Source: Cohnella herbarum (GTDB lineage: Bacteria; Bacillota; Bacilli; Paenibacillales; Paenibacillaceae). Taken from it: 64,000 bases of DNA. Both the position numbers and the translations under genes were made by a program. The stretch lies in contig NZ_CP051680.1 in NCBI RefSeq assembly GCF_012849095.1, positions 2,108,001 to 2,172,000 of the forward strand, read 5' to 3'. Positions 36,270 to 45,178 of the stretch are shown here, one piece after another; the first letter of the stretch is position 1, and every line of letters begins with the position of its first letter. The notes under the pieces are model-generated. The model did no database searches, was not told the DNA's origin, and saw nothing but the letters and a program-made list of their open reading frames with translations.

Positions 36270-37052
36270 TCACTTCGAAGATTGCGTTGCCCGCTCTAGC
36301 TGGATCCGCTTCTCCTTCAACCATTTCCGTTCTTCCGGCGTCAGTTCCGCCCGTTCAAGCAGCTCGGGACGACGAACCAACGTCCGCTCCAGCGATTGTT
36401 TCCTGCGCCATTTCACGATTTCCGCATGATGGCCGGATAAGAGCGTATCGGGAACTTTCCAGCCGCGGAACTCGGCCGGGCGCGTATAGTGCGGATATTC
36501 GAGCAGGCCGTCGCTAAAGGAATCGGTAACGGCGGATTGTTCGTTCCCGAGCACGCCGGGAAGCAACCTGACGACGGCATCGACGACGACCATCGCCGGG
36601 AGTTCGCCGCCCGTTAACACGTAATCGCCGACCGACAGCTCGTCCGTCACCAAATATTCGCGTATGCGCTCGTCGTAGCCCTCGTAATGGCCGCAAACGA
36701 AGATCAGGTGGGATTCCTCCGATAACTCCTGGGCAACCTCCTGCGAGAAAGGCTTGCCTTGAGGGCACATAAGCACGATGCGGGGTTTCCTGACTGCCGT
36801 ATCCATGGCCAACCGTGCCTGTTCCTCGAGCAAGTGCTCTACCGCGCCGAAGATCGGCTCGGCCTTGAGCACCATCCCCCCGCCGCCCCCGTAAGGCATA
36901 TCATCGACGGTGTTATGCTTATTGTTCGAGAAATCGCGAAAGTTGACCGTATTCAGCGAAACGATTCCTTTATCGCGGGCTTTGCCCAGAATACTCGAGC
37001 CGAACACGCCGGTGAACATGTCCGGAAATAACGTTAAAACATCAATGCGCAT
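36270..37052 (-). CDS. trmD: tRNA (guanine37-N1)-methyltransferase TrmD
   Basis: TrmD methylates G37 next to the anticodon and prevents frameshifting. The 260-aa protein has [12 protein letters not shown] at the start and the SAM-binding trefoil-knot motifs [23 protein letters not shown] and [15 protein letters not shown]. It follows rimM by 1 bp. The length is slightly above average because of a charged C-terminal tail. Confidence 0.97.
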   Translation of the reverse strand: MRIDVLTLFPDMFTGVFGSSILGKARDKGIVSLNTVNFRDFSNNKHNTVDDMPYGGGGGMVLKAEPIFGAVEHLLEEQARLAMDTAVRKPRIVLMCPQGKPFSQEVAQELSEESHLIFVCGHYEGYDERIREYLVTDELSVGDYVLTGGELPAMVVVDAVVRLLPGVLGNEQSAVTDSFSDGLLEYPHYTRPAEFRGWKVPDTLLSGHHAEIVKWRRKQSLERTLVRRPELLERAELTPEERKWLKEKRIQLERATQSSK

Positions 37053-37053
37053 T

Positions 37054-37575
37054 TTAGAGCAATCCTTCCATCAGGTGCACTTTGATTTTGCGGGCGGTCA
37101 CGTCCACGTCCAGTACGACGTCGTCGATGACGGGCAACAGCAGCTCCTTGCCCTTCGCCATCTTCACCACCCAGACGTCATTCGCTCCCGGAGACAAAAT
37201 ATCCGTAACGGTACCGAGCGTCTCGCCCTCGTCGGATACGACCTCGCAACCTACGATGTCTCGGAAATAATACTCCCCTTCGGGAAGCGGTACGCGTTCG
37301 TCGTCCGTCACTTTGAGCTCCCAACCCTTGAATTTCTCCACTTGGTTGATATTATCGTAGCCCTTTATTTTAACGACATACATCGTTTTCTGCTCGCGCG
37401 CGGCCACGATCTCGATCTCTACCGGAGACCCGGAATCCGGCGGAAACATTTTCAGCTTGTTCCCTACCTTAAACCTTACCTCGGGGAAATCCGTCTGGGG
37501 ATATATTTTAAGCTCCCCTTTAATCCCGTGAGTGTTCACGATTTTACCTATGTTGAGCAATCGCTCGTCGGACAT
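37054..37575 (-). CDS. rimM: Ribosome maturation factor RimM
   Basis: RimM helps assemble the head of the 30S subunit. The 173-aa protein starts [20 protein letters not shown] and has the PRC-barrel part [12 protein letters not shown] and [16 protein letters not shown]. It precedes trmD in the standard order. The B. subtilis ylqD gene, which lies between khpA and rimM there, is absent. Confidence 0.96.
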   Translation of the reverse strand: MSDERLLNIGKIVNTHGIKGELKIYPQTDFPEVRFKVGNKLKMFPPDSGSPVEIEIVAAREQKTMYVVKIKGYDNINQVEKFKGWELKVTDDERVPLPEGEYYFRDIVGCEVVSDEGETLGTVTDILSPGANDVWVVKMAKGKELLLPVIDDVVLDVDVTARKIKVHLMEGLL

Positions 37576-37613
37576 GGAATAAACCCCCTAAAATCTAAAA
37601 CTTCAGCACCTAT

Positions 37614-37641
37614 AATATAGCACCTAAGTCTAGGTAAGCAA
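37614..37641 (-). promoter_or_regulatory. Candidate promoter of rimM-trmD
   Basis: On the minus strand TTGCTT (37636-37641) and TATATT (37614-37619) are separated by 16 bp. The spacer contains the palindrome ACCTA-agtc-TAGGT. A terminator just upstream separates it from khpA, which supports a promoter here. Confidence 0.45.
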
Positions 37642-37679
37642 ACGCATCATGTAAACGCTAGGGCTGTTCCTCTATTTTA

Positions 37680-37717
37680 TAAGAAAGGCCGTACCGCGCA
37701 TAATGCACGATACGGCC
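37680..37717 (-). terminator. Probable terminator after khpA
   Basis: GGCCGTA and TACGGCC (37687-37717) form a 7-bp stem with further pairing GCGC/GTGC-type inside, followed by TTTCTTAT on the minus strand. It lies 12 bp after the khpA stop. Confidence 0.6.
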
Positions 37718-37728
37718 CCATAAGCCAA

Positions 37729-37962
37729 TTATTCCGAGACAATGTCCACGATGACGCGCTTCCGCTCCTTAACCGCAGCGGAAGAGACTACCGTACGTAG
37801 CGCTTTCGCGATACGTCCCTGCTTGCCGATTACTTTGCCGACATCGTCGGGATGAACGGAAAGCTCGTACACCAGGCCTCTCGCGTCTTCCTTGACCTGA
37901 ATTTGCACGTCTTCCGGATGATCCACCAACGCTCGGGCAATAACCCGAATCAATTGTTCCAT
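37729..37962 (-). CDS. khpA: KH-domain RNA-binding protein KhpA (YlqC)
   Basis: This is a single KH-domain protein of 77 aa that in Firmicutes pairs with KhpB/Jag to bind small RNAs. The GxxG loop is VGKVIGKQGRIAKALRTVV. It lies 26 bp after rpsP with a GGAGGG ribosome site. The role here follows from the family. Confidence 0.95.
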   Translation of the reverse strand: MEQLIRVIARALVDHPEDVQIQVKEDARGLVYELSVHPDDVGKVIGKQGRIAKALRTVVSSAAVKERKRVIVDIVSE

Positions 37963-37988
37963 GGCTCAGCCCTCCGGTATTTAGACGA

Positions 37989-38261
37989 TTACTTCTGGAG
38001 CTTGGATTCGTGGAATTTCTTCAAAACGCCGGCTTTGCTCAGAAGGTTGCGAACGGTATCGGACGCTTGCGCGCCGTTTTGCAGCCATTTCAAAGCTTTT
38101 TCCTCGTCGATTTGTACTTGAGCCGGTTGTGCAACCGGATTGTACAAGCCGATTTCTTCAATAAAACGACCATCGCGCGGGGAACGGGAATCCGATACGA
38201 CTACGCGATAGAACGGAGCTTTATGAGCACCGATACGTTTCAAACGAATGCGAACTGACAT
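37989..38261 (-). CDS. rpsP: 30S ribosomal protein S16
   Basis: S16 is an early assembly protein of the small subunit. The 90-aa product starts [20 protein letters not shown] and has [19 protein letters not shown], which is diagnostic. AAGGAGG precedes the ATG. It follows ffh in the standard Bacillales order. Confidence 0.98.
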   Translation of the reverse strand: MSVRIRLKRIGAHKAPFYRVVVSDSRSPRDGRFIEEIGLYNPVAQPAQVQIDEEKALKWLQNGAQASDTVRNLLSKAGVLKKFHESKLQK

Positions 38262-38306
38262 TGACTTTCACCTCCTTGACAAGAATCAGGTTTAGCGGAA
38301 ACGATC

Positions 38307-39683
38307 TTAAAACGGAAACTTCATATTTTTGCCGCCGAGCATGTTTTTGAGCCCTTTGAGACCGCCTTTAGGGCCTTTGGGACCCATCATGCCTGAAAAC
38401 TGTTTCATCATTTTCTTCATGTCCTCGAATTGCTTCAGAAGACGGTTGACGTCGGCCAACGTCGTTCCGCTACCGGCGGCGATCCGTTTGCGACGGCTGT
38501 AATTAATGATGTCGGGCTTTTTCTTCTCCGCCTTCGTCATCGATTTGGCGATCGCTTCCGTGCGCGCGATTTGCTTTTCGTCGATTTTGAAGTTCGGATT
38601 CCCTTTAAGCTTGCCCATTCCGGGCATCATATCAAGAAGCTGATCCAGAGGTCCCATCTTGCGAACCTGCTCCATCTGTTCAAGGAAATCGTCGAAGGTA
38701 AAGTCCGCGGTGCGCATTTTGCGCTCCATTTCCTTAGCCTTCTCCGCGTCCATGTTCGTCTGCGCCTTCTCGATCAGGGAGAGCATGTCGCCCATGCCGA
38801 GAATTCGGGAAGCCATCCGATCCGGATGGAACGCTTCAAGCTGATCGATCTTCTCGCCCGTGGAAGCGAATTTAATCGGGCATCCCGTCACGGCTTTGAC
38901 CGACAATGCGGCTCCACCGCGAGTATCGCCGTCTAGCTTCGTCAGAACGACCCCGGTCAGAGCGAGTTGCTCGTGAAAGCTTTGCGCGACGTTAACGGCT
39001 TCTTGTCCGGTCATCGCGTCGACGACGAGCAATACTTCGTCGGGATTGACCGCGGCATGAATGTCCTTGATCTCTTGCATCAGCTCGGCATCGATCTGCA
39101 ATCGGCCGGCCGTATCGATCAGCACGTAATCGTTGCCTTGCTCCTTAGCCAACTGAACGCCTTGTTTCGCGATTTCGACGGGACTGACTTGATCGCCGAG
39201 CGTGAATACCGGAGCTCCGATTTGGCCGCCGAGCACTTCCAGCTGTTTAATGGCGGCAGGGCGGTAAATATCGCCCGCGACTAGAAGCGGCTTGTGATTC
39301 TGGGATTGCAACAGCTTCGCGAGCTTGCCCGTCAACGTCGTCTTACCGGCACCTTGCAAACCGGCCATGAGAATGACGGTAGGCGGTTTGTTCGCTTTCG
39401 CGAGCTTCTCCTGGGTACCGCCCATCAGTTCGGTTAGTTCTTTGTTAACGATGTCGATGATGACCATCGCGGGCGTAAAGCTTTTCACCACTTCTTGACC
39501 GGTGGCTCTCTCTTTCACCTTCGCGATGAAATCCTTGACGACCTTAAAGTTTACGTCCGCTTCAAGCAGGGCTAGGCGCACTTCGCGCATCGCTTCGTTA
39601 ACGTCGTCCTCCGAAACTTTGCCGCGGCCCTTCAGCTTGCCGAATACGTTCTGCAGCCGGGTCGATAATCCTTCGAATGCCAT
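38307..39683 (-). CDS. ffh: Signal recognition particle protein Ffh
   Basis: Ffh binds signal sequences and SRP RNA and targets ribosomes to FtsY. The 458-aa GTPase has the N domain, Walker A GLQGAGKTTLTGKL (residues 108-121), DTAGRLQID and TKLDGDTRGGAALS. The Met-rich M domain ends KMMKQFSGMMGPKGPKG and a short basic tail. AGGAGG precedes the ATG. It follows ylxM. Confidence 0.98.
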   Translation of the reverse strand: MAFEGLSTRLQNVFGKLKGRGKVSEDDVNEAMREVRLALLEADVNFKVVKDFIAKVKERATGQEVVKSFTPAMVIIDIVNKELTELMGGTQEKLAKANKPPTVILMAGLQGAGKTTLTGKLAKLLQSQNHKPLLVAGDIYRPAAIKQLEVLGGQIGAPVFTLGDQVSPVEIAKQGVQLAKEQGNDYVLIDTAGRLQIDAELMQEIKDIHAAVNPDEVLLVVDAMTGQEAVNVAQSFHEQLALTGVVLTKLDGDTRGGAALSVKAVTGCPIKFASTGEKIDQLEAFHPDRMASRILGMGDMLSLIEKAQTNMDAEKAKEMERKMRTADFTFDDFLEQMEQVRKMGPLDQLLDMMPGMGKLKGNPNFKIDEKQIARTEAIAKSMTKAEKKKPDIINYSRRKRIAAGSGTTLADVNRLLKQFEDMKKMMKQFSGMMGPKGPKGGLKGLKNMLGGKNMKFPF

Positions 39684-39752
39684 TTCCCATCCCTCCTTCG
39701 GAACGGTATTTTACTAAAAATCTATCTGCGATATCGGTTAGGCTAACGAAAG

Positions 39753-40103
39753 TCACTCCGCGTTCCGCAGCTTGGCGGCGGTGTCCGCGAGCGATTCGCG
39801 CCACTCGCGCGGCAAGGCGGCAATCTGCGATTCCAGCAACTCGATGCCTGCTTGCAGCTTAATATGCCGCTCGACAAGCCCAAGCTTGGAATCGTATTCC
39901 TCCAGCACTTGCTCGGCTCGTTTGAGATGCTCGTATACCGCTTGTCTGCTAATCTGAAAATCGGCGGCGATCTCACCTAAAGTATAATCGTCATGGAAGT
40001 AACATTTCAAGAAAGTCTGCTGTTTGTCGGTTAACAAAGGTCCGTAGAAATCATACAACTCATTGATTCGGTTCGTCTTCTCTAGCGCGTTCTCACCGCT
40101 CAC
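39753..40103 (-). CDS. ylxM: YlxM, putative SRP-associated DNA-binding-like protein
   Basis: YlxM is a small helix-turn-helix protein of the SRP locus; in Streptococcus it modulates SRP assembly. I chose GTG 40103 because GGGAG lies 9 nt upstream, giving 116 aa and a start near that of B. subtilis YlxM (LEKTNRINELYDFYGPLLT). The HTH is LGEIAADFQISRQAVYEHLK. The C terminus is somewhat longer and helical. In B. subtilis ftsY directly precedes this gene; here 14 kb separates them. Confidence 0.92.
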   Translation of the reverse strand: MSGENALEKTNRINELYDFYGPLLTDKQQTFLKCYFHDDYTLGEIAADFQISRQAVYEHLKRAEQVLEEYDSKLGLVERHIKLQAGIELLESQIAALPREWRESLADTAAKLRNAE

Positions 40104-40233
40104 AATGGCTGCTCCCTTCATTCCCGCGCGGATTACTCTGCGCAGCCCGACGATCGGGCCGACGTTTTCCGCGATTTCATTGTCAAGGATAAACCCTTTA
40201 CATCCCAACCACTTTCACTATGTTACCCAATAG

Positions 40234-40269
40234 CAAAAGAGATGTCAAGGGAAATCCCTTAACATCTCT
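40234..40269 (-). terminator. Intrinsic terminator after the Rpn-family gene
   Basis: AGAGATGTTAAGGGA and TCCCTTGACATCTCT (one mismatch, 2-nt loop) form a 14-bp stem followed by TTTTGC on the minus strand. It lies 14 bp after the stop of the gene at 40283 and shields ylxM-ffh from readthrough. Confidence 0.82.
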
Positions 40270-40282
40270 CTCGGGCCGATAA

Positions 40283-41173
40283 TCACGAACTCGTTGCTTC
40301 CTGCAGCTTTTGAATACTCGGAGCCGGCAATCCCGTCACCTCGGTGATCAGTTCTACAGGGTAGCCCTTGTCGAGCAGCCTCGCGGCTACTTCTTCTAAG
40401 CCCTCGAGCTTTCCTTCAAGCTTTCCTTCAAGCTTTCCTTCTACTTTCCCTTCCTCACGCCCCATTTTCCTCCATCTTGAAATGATCTCCATCATTTCCC
40501 CCTCCTCTTGCGGATTTCTTTTCATAACTTCGCCCTCCAACTTGAAACGTTCCTTGGGAGTGAGATTAAAATAGGTTTCAAAAACGACCGTCAGCAATTC
40601 CATCTGCGCTGGATCAATTTTTAATCTTAACAGTATCCGAATAAACCCTAGTTGGATTTCATATCTATCTTTCTTATTATACCCCATACTACTCAAAAGA
40701 GCAGCAGCCACAGGATTATCCGAATGTATAAAATCGCGCCAATTCTGATGCTTGATCTCCAGGACATAATAGTGAAACCTCATGACATCTAGAAACGGAA
40801 ACTTCCAGAAGAACTCGTTCGGCTCCTTCGTTTTCCGACTGTGGCTAAATATAGCGATCGGCAGAACCTTGCATCGGTATTTCTCATACAACCGACTTGC
40901 ATAAAGAAACATCCTTTCCGCAAAATCCTTTTCGTAATAGGATTGAGGTTCTAGATGGACGATTAGGATCGCATTTTCTCCTTTCAACTTCGTCTCGATG
41001 AGCAGATCAACCCTTCCCCTCTTGCCTCCCTTCAAATCCGTGAAAATTTCCTCCGAAAGAAACACGATATGATTAAAGTCGAGCCATTGCGACACCTGCG
41101 GGAAAAACAACTCCACGAATTCCTTGAAGAAAGTTTGTAGCAATTCTTTATACAGCCTATCGTGATCAACCAT
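40283..41173 (-). CDS. Rpn-family recombination-promoting nuclease / transposase-like protein
   Basis: The 296-aa protein belongs to the Rpn (PD-(D/E)XK) group often annotated as putative transposase or DUF4351. It starts HDRLYKELLQTFFKEFVELF and has the nuclease core RVDLLIET-KL and VHLEPQSYYEKDFAERMFLY. Near residues 240-256 lies a GKVEGKLEGKLEGKLEG repeat encoded by 12-bp tandem units. No terminal inverted repeats were found around it. It has its own terminator and a GGGGGAG ribosome site. Members are common in multiple copies. Confidence 0.85.
   Translation of the reverse strand: MVDHDRLYKELLQTFFKEFVELFFPQVSQWLDFNHIVFLSEEIFTDLKGGKRGRVDLLIETKLKGENAILIVHLEPQSYYEKDFAERMFLYASRLYEKYRCKVLPIAIFSHSRKTKEPNEFFWKFPFLDVMRFHYYVLEIKHQNWRDFIHSDNPVAAALLSSMGYNKKDRYEIQLGFIRILLRLKIDPAQMELLTVVFETYFNLTPKERFKLEGEVMKRNPQEEGEMMEIISRWRKMGREEGKVEGKLEGKLEGKLEGLEEVAARLLDKGYPVELITEVTGLPAPSIQKLQEATSS
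40407..40454. repeat. 12-bp tandem repeat inside the Rpn gene
   Basis: AGCTTTCCTTCA occurs twice, then as AGCTTTCCTTCT and a degenerate ACTTTCCCTTCC. It encodes the four-residue KLEG repeats. Changes in copy number would keep the frame and alter linker length. Confidence 0.9.
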
Positions 41174-41206
41174 GCGCTCCCCCGTTTCTCATAGGCGCGA
41201 AAAAGC

Positions 41207-41243
41207 AAAAAACCGCACATTGCCCTATTAGGACAACGAGCGG
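41207..41243 (-). terminator. Intrinsic terminator of the purine-degradation operon
   Basis: On the minus strand CCGCTCGTTGTCCTAATAGG folds back on GGGCAATGTGCGG, with stems CCGC/GCGG and TTGtCCT/GGGCAA, followed by TTTTTTG. It lies 91 bp after the pucG stop. Confidence 0.82.
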
Positions 41244-41334
41244 CGCGTGCTTCACGACCGATATGTATTAGTAGTTAAATGGTATCATGTAAGATTCTTG
41301 GGTGCAATCGAAATTTATCATAATTGGATAGACA

Positions 41335-42570
41335 TCAGGAACAATAAATATCCATTGCCGCCTGAACGCCCGCTCCGGTTTGGATATGTACGCCGTGGCG
41401 AACGAGAACGGCTTCGAGAGCCCCCAGCAGATGAAGGACGTTTTTGCGGCTGCAGCTGTAGCCCATCGTGCCTATTCTCCATATTTCCCCTTTAAGCGGC
41501 CCGAAGGAACTCGCGATTTCGATGCCGAACAGCTCCAGCAGCATCGATCGAACCGACTCCCCGTCTACTCCGGGCGGGATGCGGACGCAAGTCACGACGG
41601 TAAGCTTGCATCTAGCGTCTCCGTACAGGGACAGTCCCATCGCCTGTAGCCCGGCCACAAGAGCCGTCTCCTGCAAACGATGTCTCGCGAACCGCGTTTC
41701 CATCCCTTCCGCAAGCACGATTCTTAAGCCCTCCCTTAGCGCGTACAGCATGGAGGTCATCTCCGTATGATGGTTCAAGCGACGTGGGCTCCAGTAATCC
41801 TGGAGCTGGCTAAGATCGAGATAGTTGCTACGGATCGGAGATATTTGTCGCGCATCGTTACTCGAATCGCCGCCGGACTGCCTAAGCCCTCTCTCGATTG
41901 ATTTCCGTCGCGCGATTTTACGTTCCGCCCGATCATTGTAAGTAATCGGCGCCATCCCGGACGGGACGGACAAGCATTTCTGAGTGCCTCCGATCACCGC
42001 GTCCAGACACCAAGCATCGACCTCGAGCGGAACGCCTCCGATGGTCGCGACCGCATCGACTACGACGAGGACATCCAGCTCCCGGCAAGCTTTACCGATC
42101 GCCTCGAGCGGCTGAATCCGTCCCGTGGAAGTTTCGCCATGGACGATGGCCACCAAATCCGGCTTTTCCCGCAAAATTGCCGCGATCACTTCCTCCGGAT
42201 CGTAAACTTCTCCCCAGGATTTCTCCAGCACGACCACCGCGGCCCCGCATCTCTCCGCGATTTCTTGCAGCAAGTAACCGAACCGTCCGAAGATGGGAAC
42301 GAGTACTTTGTCACCCGGCTCGATCAGACTGACAAGAACCGCTTCGATGCCCGAGCGGGACGTCCCGTCTATCGGGAACGCCCATTCGTTCTCGGTACGA
42401 AAAACCGAACGGAGCATCGCCATCGTATCGTTCATGAGCGCCGTAAATTCAGGATCGAATTGCCCTAATATCGGATAAGACATCGCTCGCAACACGCGCG
42501 GGTCGACTTCAACCGGTCCGGGAGTCATAATCGTTCTCGGGGATGGCGACAGTTCCGAATATAGGTTCAT
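41335..42570 (-). CDS. pucG: (S)-ureidoglycine-glyoxylate aminotransferase
   Basis: PucG transfers the amino group of ureidoglycine to glyoxylate, giving oxalurate and glycine, late in urate degradation. The 411-aa class V aminotransferase has TPGPVEVDPRVLRAM near the start and GTSRSGIEAVLVSL. HGETSTG follows, and the PLP lysine is Lys198 in IGGTQKCLSVP. Its ATG overlaps the pucF stop by 4 nt. The closely related alanine-glyoxylate transaminase is the alternative; the operon context favours PucG. Confidence 0.92.
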   Translation of the reverse strand: MNLYSELSPSPRTIMTPGPVEVDPRVLRAMSYPILGQFDPEFTALMNDTMAMLRSVFRTENEWAFPIDGTSRSGIEAVLVSLIEPGDKVLVPIFGRFGYLLQEIAERCGAAVVVLEKSWGEVYDPEEVIAAILREKPDLVAIVHGETSTGRIQPLEAIGKACRELDVLVVVDAVATIGGVPLEVDAWCLDAVIGGTQKCLSVPSGMAPITYNDRAERKIARRKSIERGLRQSGGDSSNDARQISPIRSNYLDLSQLQDYWSPRRLNHHTEMTSMLYALREGLRIVLAEGMETRFARHRLQETALVAGLQAMGLSLYGDARCKLTVVTCVRIPPGVDGESVRSMLLELFGIEIASSFGPLKGEIWRIGTMGYSCSRKNVLHLLGALEAVLVRHGVHIQTGAGVQAAMDIYCS

Positions 42571-43835
42571 CTCTCATGCTCCTCGTAAGCCAATTCATGT
42601 AGCAGAGCGGTTAGCACCGAAACCCCGTCCGCGAGCTGTTCCGGCGCGGTAAATTCTTCGGGCGAATGGCTGATCCCCGCTTTGCTCGGAACGAAGATCA
42701 TCGCCGTTGGACAAAGACCGGCAAATAACTGCGCATCGTGACCGGCGCCGCTGAACATTCTCCTGTGATTCAACGACAAGCGGCCGCATATTTGTTCGAT
42801 TCGTTCCGTGAGCGGACGGCTCATGGGAACCGGCGTCGTCGCCAACCAAGGCGTAACTTCGAGCGCCAGTCCTCTCCGGTTAGCGATATCCTCGTATTCC
42901 TGGAATAAATAATCGCAAAACCAAGACAAAGTCCGCTCGTTGTCATGACGAATATCGAGCGAAAACTCGACTACGCCCGGTATGACGTTCGGAATATTCG
43001 GCGCCGCTTGAAGCCTTCCCGCAGTGGCGACCAGCGCCGCGGCTCTGGTTGCCAGCTGCTCCAGCCGCACGATCAACTCCGCGGCGCCGGCCAGCGCGTC
43101 GGTCCTCATATTCATCGGCGTAGTCCCGGCGTGATTGGCTTCTCCTCGCAAGGTTACCGAATATCTGCGCTGGCCAACGATCGCTTCCACGATCCCGATT
43201 TGCTTAGCCATTCTCTCCAAAATTACCCCTTGCTCGATATGAAGCTCTACGAACGCGCCCAGATCCGAGCGAACGCTATCGATTTGATCCTCCCTACCGA
43301 ATCCGGAAGTTTCCATTGCCGCATGCAAACTTACTCCTTCCGAATCCCTTACCATTTGTCCTCCGCGCCAGTCGAACTGCCCGGTCATATTCCCGGACCC
43401 CCAATAAGCGATCGGAAACCGGCTTCCTTCCTCCTCGCAGAAGGATACGACTTCCAAGGGATGAACGGGCGTTCCGTAAGTTTCCTTCAAGGCGCGTAAC
43501 GCCGCGATGCCCCCGATGATTCCATAGGCGCCGTCCAGCTTTCCGCCGTTTCTGACCGTGTCGATATGCGAACCGGTCAGAATGACAGGAGAGGACGGGT
43601 CGCTTCCCTCGAGTCTACCGATCAGATTGCCGACCTTATCGAAACGAACGGATAATCCCGCTTCGCGCATCGTCCGAGCCAGAAAATTCTGCGCAGCTTT
43701 CCACGGTTCCGAATACAGCAGGCGCGTAACGCCGTCTCTTTCTCCCTCGGCAGTTTCGCTAAACTCGGCCAGTGTATCGATTAATTCGTTAAGTTCGGTA
43801 TTATGATCGAAACGAATCCTTTCACCCACTTGCAT
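42567..43835 (-). CDS. pucF: Allantoate amidohydrolase
   Basis: This M20-family metal hydrolase removes ammonia and CO2 from allantoate to give ureidoglycine. The 422-aa product has the metal-site motifs GSHIDTVRNGGKLDGAYG, CEEEGSRFP, ELHIEQG and MFSGAGHDAQ. An ATG at 43835 lies very close to GGGAGG, while a GTG at 43829 is at ideal distance, so the start may be two codons later. N-carbamoyl-amino-acid hydrolases are close relatives; the puc context supports allantoate. Confidence 0.92.
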   Translation of the reverse strand: MQVGERIRFDHNTELNELIDTLAEFSETAEGERDGVTRLLYSEPWKAAQNFLARTMREAGLSVRFDKVGNLIGRLEGSDPSSPVILTGSHIDTVRNGGKLDGAYGIIGGIAALRALKETYGTPVHPLEVVSFCEEEGSRFPIAYWGSGNMTGQFDWRGGQMVRDSEGVSLHAAMETSGFGREDQIDSVRSDLGAFVELHIEQGVILERMAKQIGIVEAIVGQRRYSVTLRGEANHAGTTPMNMRTDALAGAAELIVRLEQLATRAAALVATAGRLQAAPNIPNVIPGVVEFSLDIRHDNERTLSWFCDYLFQEYEDIANRRGLALEVTPWLATTPVPMSRPLTERIEQICGRLSLNHRRMFSGAGHDAQLFAGLCPTAMIFVPSKAGISHSPEEFTAPEQLADGVSVLTALLHELAYEEHER

Positions 43836-43841
43836 TCCTCC

Positions 43842-44204
43842 CTAACTCCCTCTGTAGGTGCTGTATCCCCCAGGGGCGACAAGCAACGGAACATGATAAT
43901 GGCTATTCTCGTCCGCCACCCGGAATCGGATCGGAATAATCTCGAACAATAGCGACTCCATATCGCGAACCTCTTTGAAATAACTGCCCATATCGAACGA
44001 AAGCTCGTATTCGCCGGTTGCCATGTTTTTCCCTTCAAGCAACGGCGCGTCCAGACGTCCATCCGAATTGATCCGGTCTTCTTTCAACAGCTCAAGCGTC
44101 GTCGATCCGCTTTCCCGCTTCCAGAGCCGAACGATCATTCCCGAAGCCGGCTTGCCATGGGAAATATCCAGCACGTGCGTCGTAATTCGGCCGGAAGCTC
44201 CCAT
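43842..44204 (-). CDS. pucM: 5-hydroxyisourate hydrolase (transthyretin-like)
   Basis: The enzyme hydrolyses 5-hydroxyisourate, the product of uricase, to OHCU. The 120-aa protein has the family hallmarks ITTHVLDISHGKPASG at the N terminus, MIVRLW and the C-terminal YRGS signature. It starts on the last base of the uricase stop codon (TAATG), so the two are coupled. Confidence 0.96.
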   Translation of the reverse strand: MGASGRITTHVLDISHGKPASGMIVRLWKRESGSTTLELLKEDRINSDGRLDAPLLEGKNMATGEYELSFDMGSYFKEVRDMESLLFEIIPIRFRVADENSHYHVPLLVAPGGYSTYRGS

Positions 44205-45154
44205 TAGTCGTTCCCCGCTTCCGCCAGATCGCCGCGCGTCATCGTGAATCCTTGGAAACCGTACGGCGGACGAGGCTCGGTGTAAACTGCCGCTTGTCCA
44301 AATCCCTTAGGCTCAACGAACGTTTCCCATGTCCGGTTGTTGGATTCGAAGAAAACTTCCTCCAATTGCGGAAATCGGCCGAGTATCCGCAAGCCGATCC
44401 GATAAAGCAAATACTGAATCGACGGCGTCTTATATTCATGAAACACATGGTGTGCGATATCGCGTACTTGTTCCGCTGCGACGTACCCGCTCCCGCCTAT
44501 AGCATCGGAGTGATGAGTATAGCTCCAATCGATATTCAGAAAAATAAATAGCGGCCGATCGTAGCTTTCCGGCAAAGTCGTGTATTCGTCGCGAATAAAA
44601 CCGAAAAAGGAACTTCCGCTTACTTTAATGAGTTGCAAGTCGTTTAATCCGCTCCGCATCGCATTGACCGCCGATCCCTCCGATACGCGAACAAGCTCAA
44701 GCCTCGCATGCGATGTCTCATTGTGCATTGCCCTGTATACGAGGTCGCTGTTTGCGAAACCGCGATCCCCCTTCACGGTGACTTGGCCGAACGGAATTCG
44801 CGTTGCCTCGATATCGATTCCCGTAATATGCGCGTATTTCGCGAGAAACCTCTCTCCTAGAAAGCTTAGCAGCCCTTCGGTCGTGTTTCCTTCGTATAAA
44901 ACGCTTTGCCCGAGAATGAAGTTTTTCATCGAATCGGTCGCGACAACTCGACTGTTGTCCCCCTCCGTAAAAGAAGTCAATAGCGATTCACCGCTTACGG
45001 AGAACTTGATATTATGTGCGAAAATGACGTTTTCGTTACCGCGATACGAAGATTCCTCGATCATTTCCACGTTTAACGGGGCGGCGTACGTTCGATAAGT
45101 CAAGACGTCCCCCTTGCCATAGTAAAGCGTTCGACCGTTCTGCAGCTTCCGCAT
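44204..45154 (-). CDS. pucL: Uricase (urate oxidase), single-domain form
   Basis: Uricase oxidises urate to 5-hydroxyisourate. The 316-aa product has both tunnelling-fold repeats: YYGKGDVLTYRT near residue 12-23, VVATDSMKNFILGQS with the catalytic Thr, and FANSDLVYRAMHNE in the middle. Its C-terminal half includes IQYLLYRIGLRIL and PNN-like FESNNRTWETF. In B. subtilis PucL is a fusion with an N-terminal OHCU decarboxylase. Here the decarboxylase is a separate upstream gene. GAGAGGGG precedes the ATG. Confidence 0.95.
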   Translation of the reverse strand: MRKLQNGRTLYYGKGDVLTYRTYAAPLNVEMIEESSYRGNENVIFAHNIKFSVSGESLLTSFTEGDNSRVVATDSMKNFILGQSVLYEGNTTEGLLSFLGERFLAKYAHITGIDIEATRIPFGQVTVKGDRGFANSDLVYRAMHNETSHARLELVRVSEGSAVNAMRSGLNDLQLIKVSGSSFFGFIRDEYTTLPESYDRPLFIFLNIDWSYTHHSDAIGGSGYVAAEQVRDIAHHVFHEYKTPSIQYLLYRIGLRILGRFPQLEEVFFESNNRTWETFVEPKGFGQAAVYTEPRPPYGFQGFTMTRGDLAEAGND

Positions 45155-45178
45155 AGTTCCCCTCTCCCCGTCGTCCGT

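Noticed and set aside
40283..41173. Complete insertion sequence around the Rpn gene
   Set aside because: No terminal inverted repeats or target duplications were seen, and Rpn proteins often stand alone.
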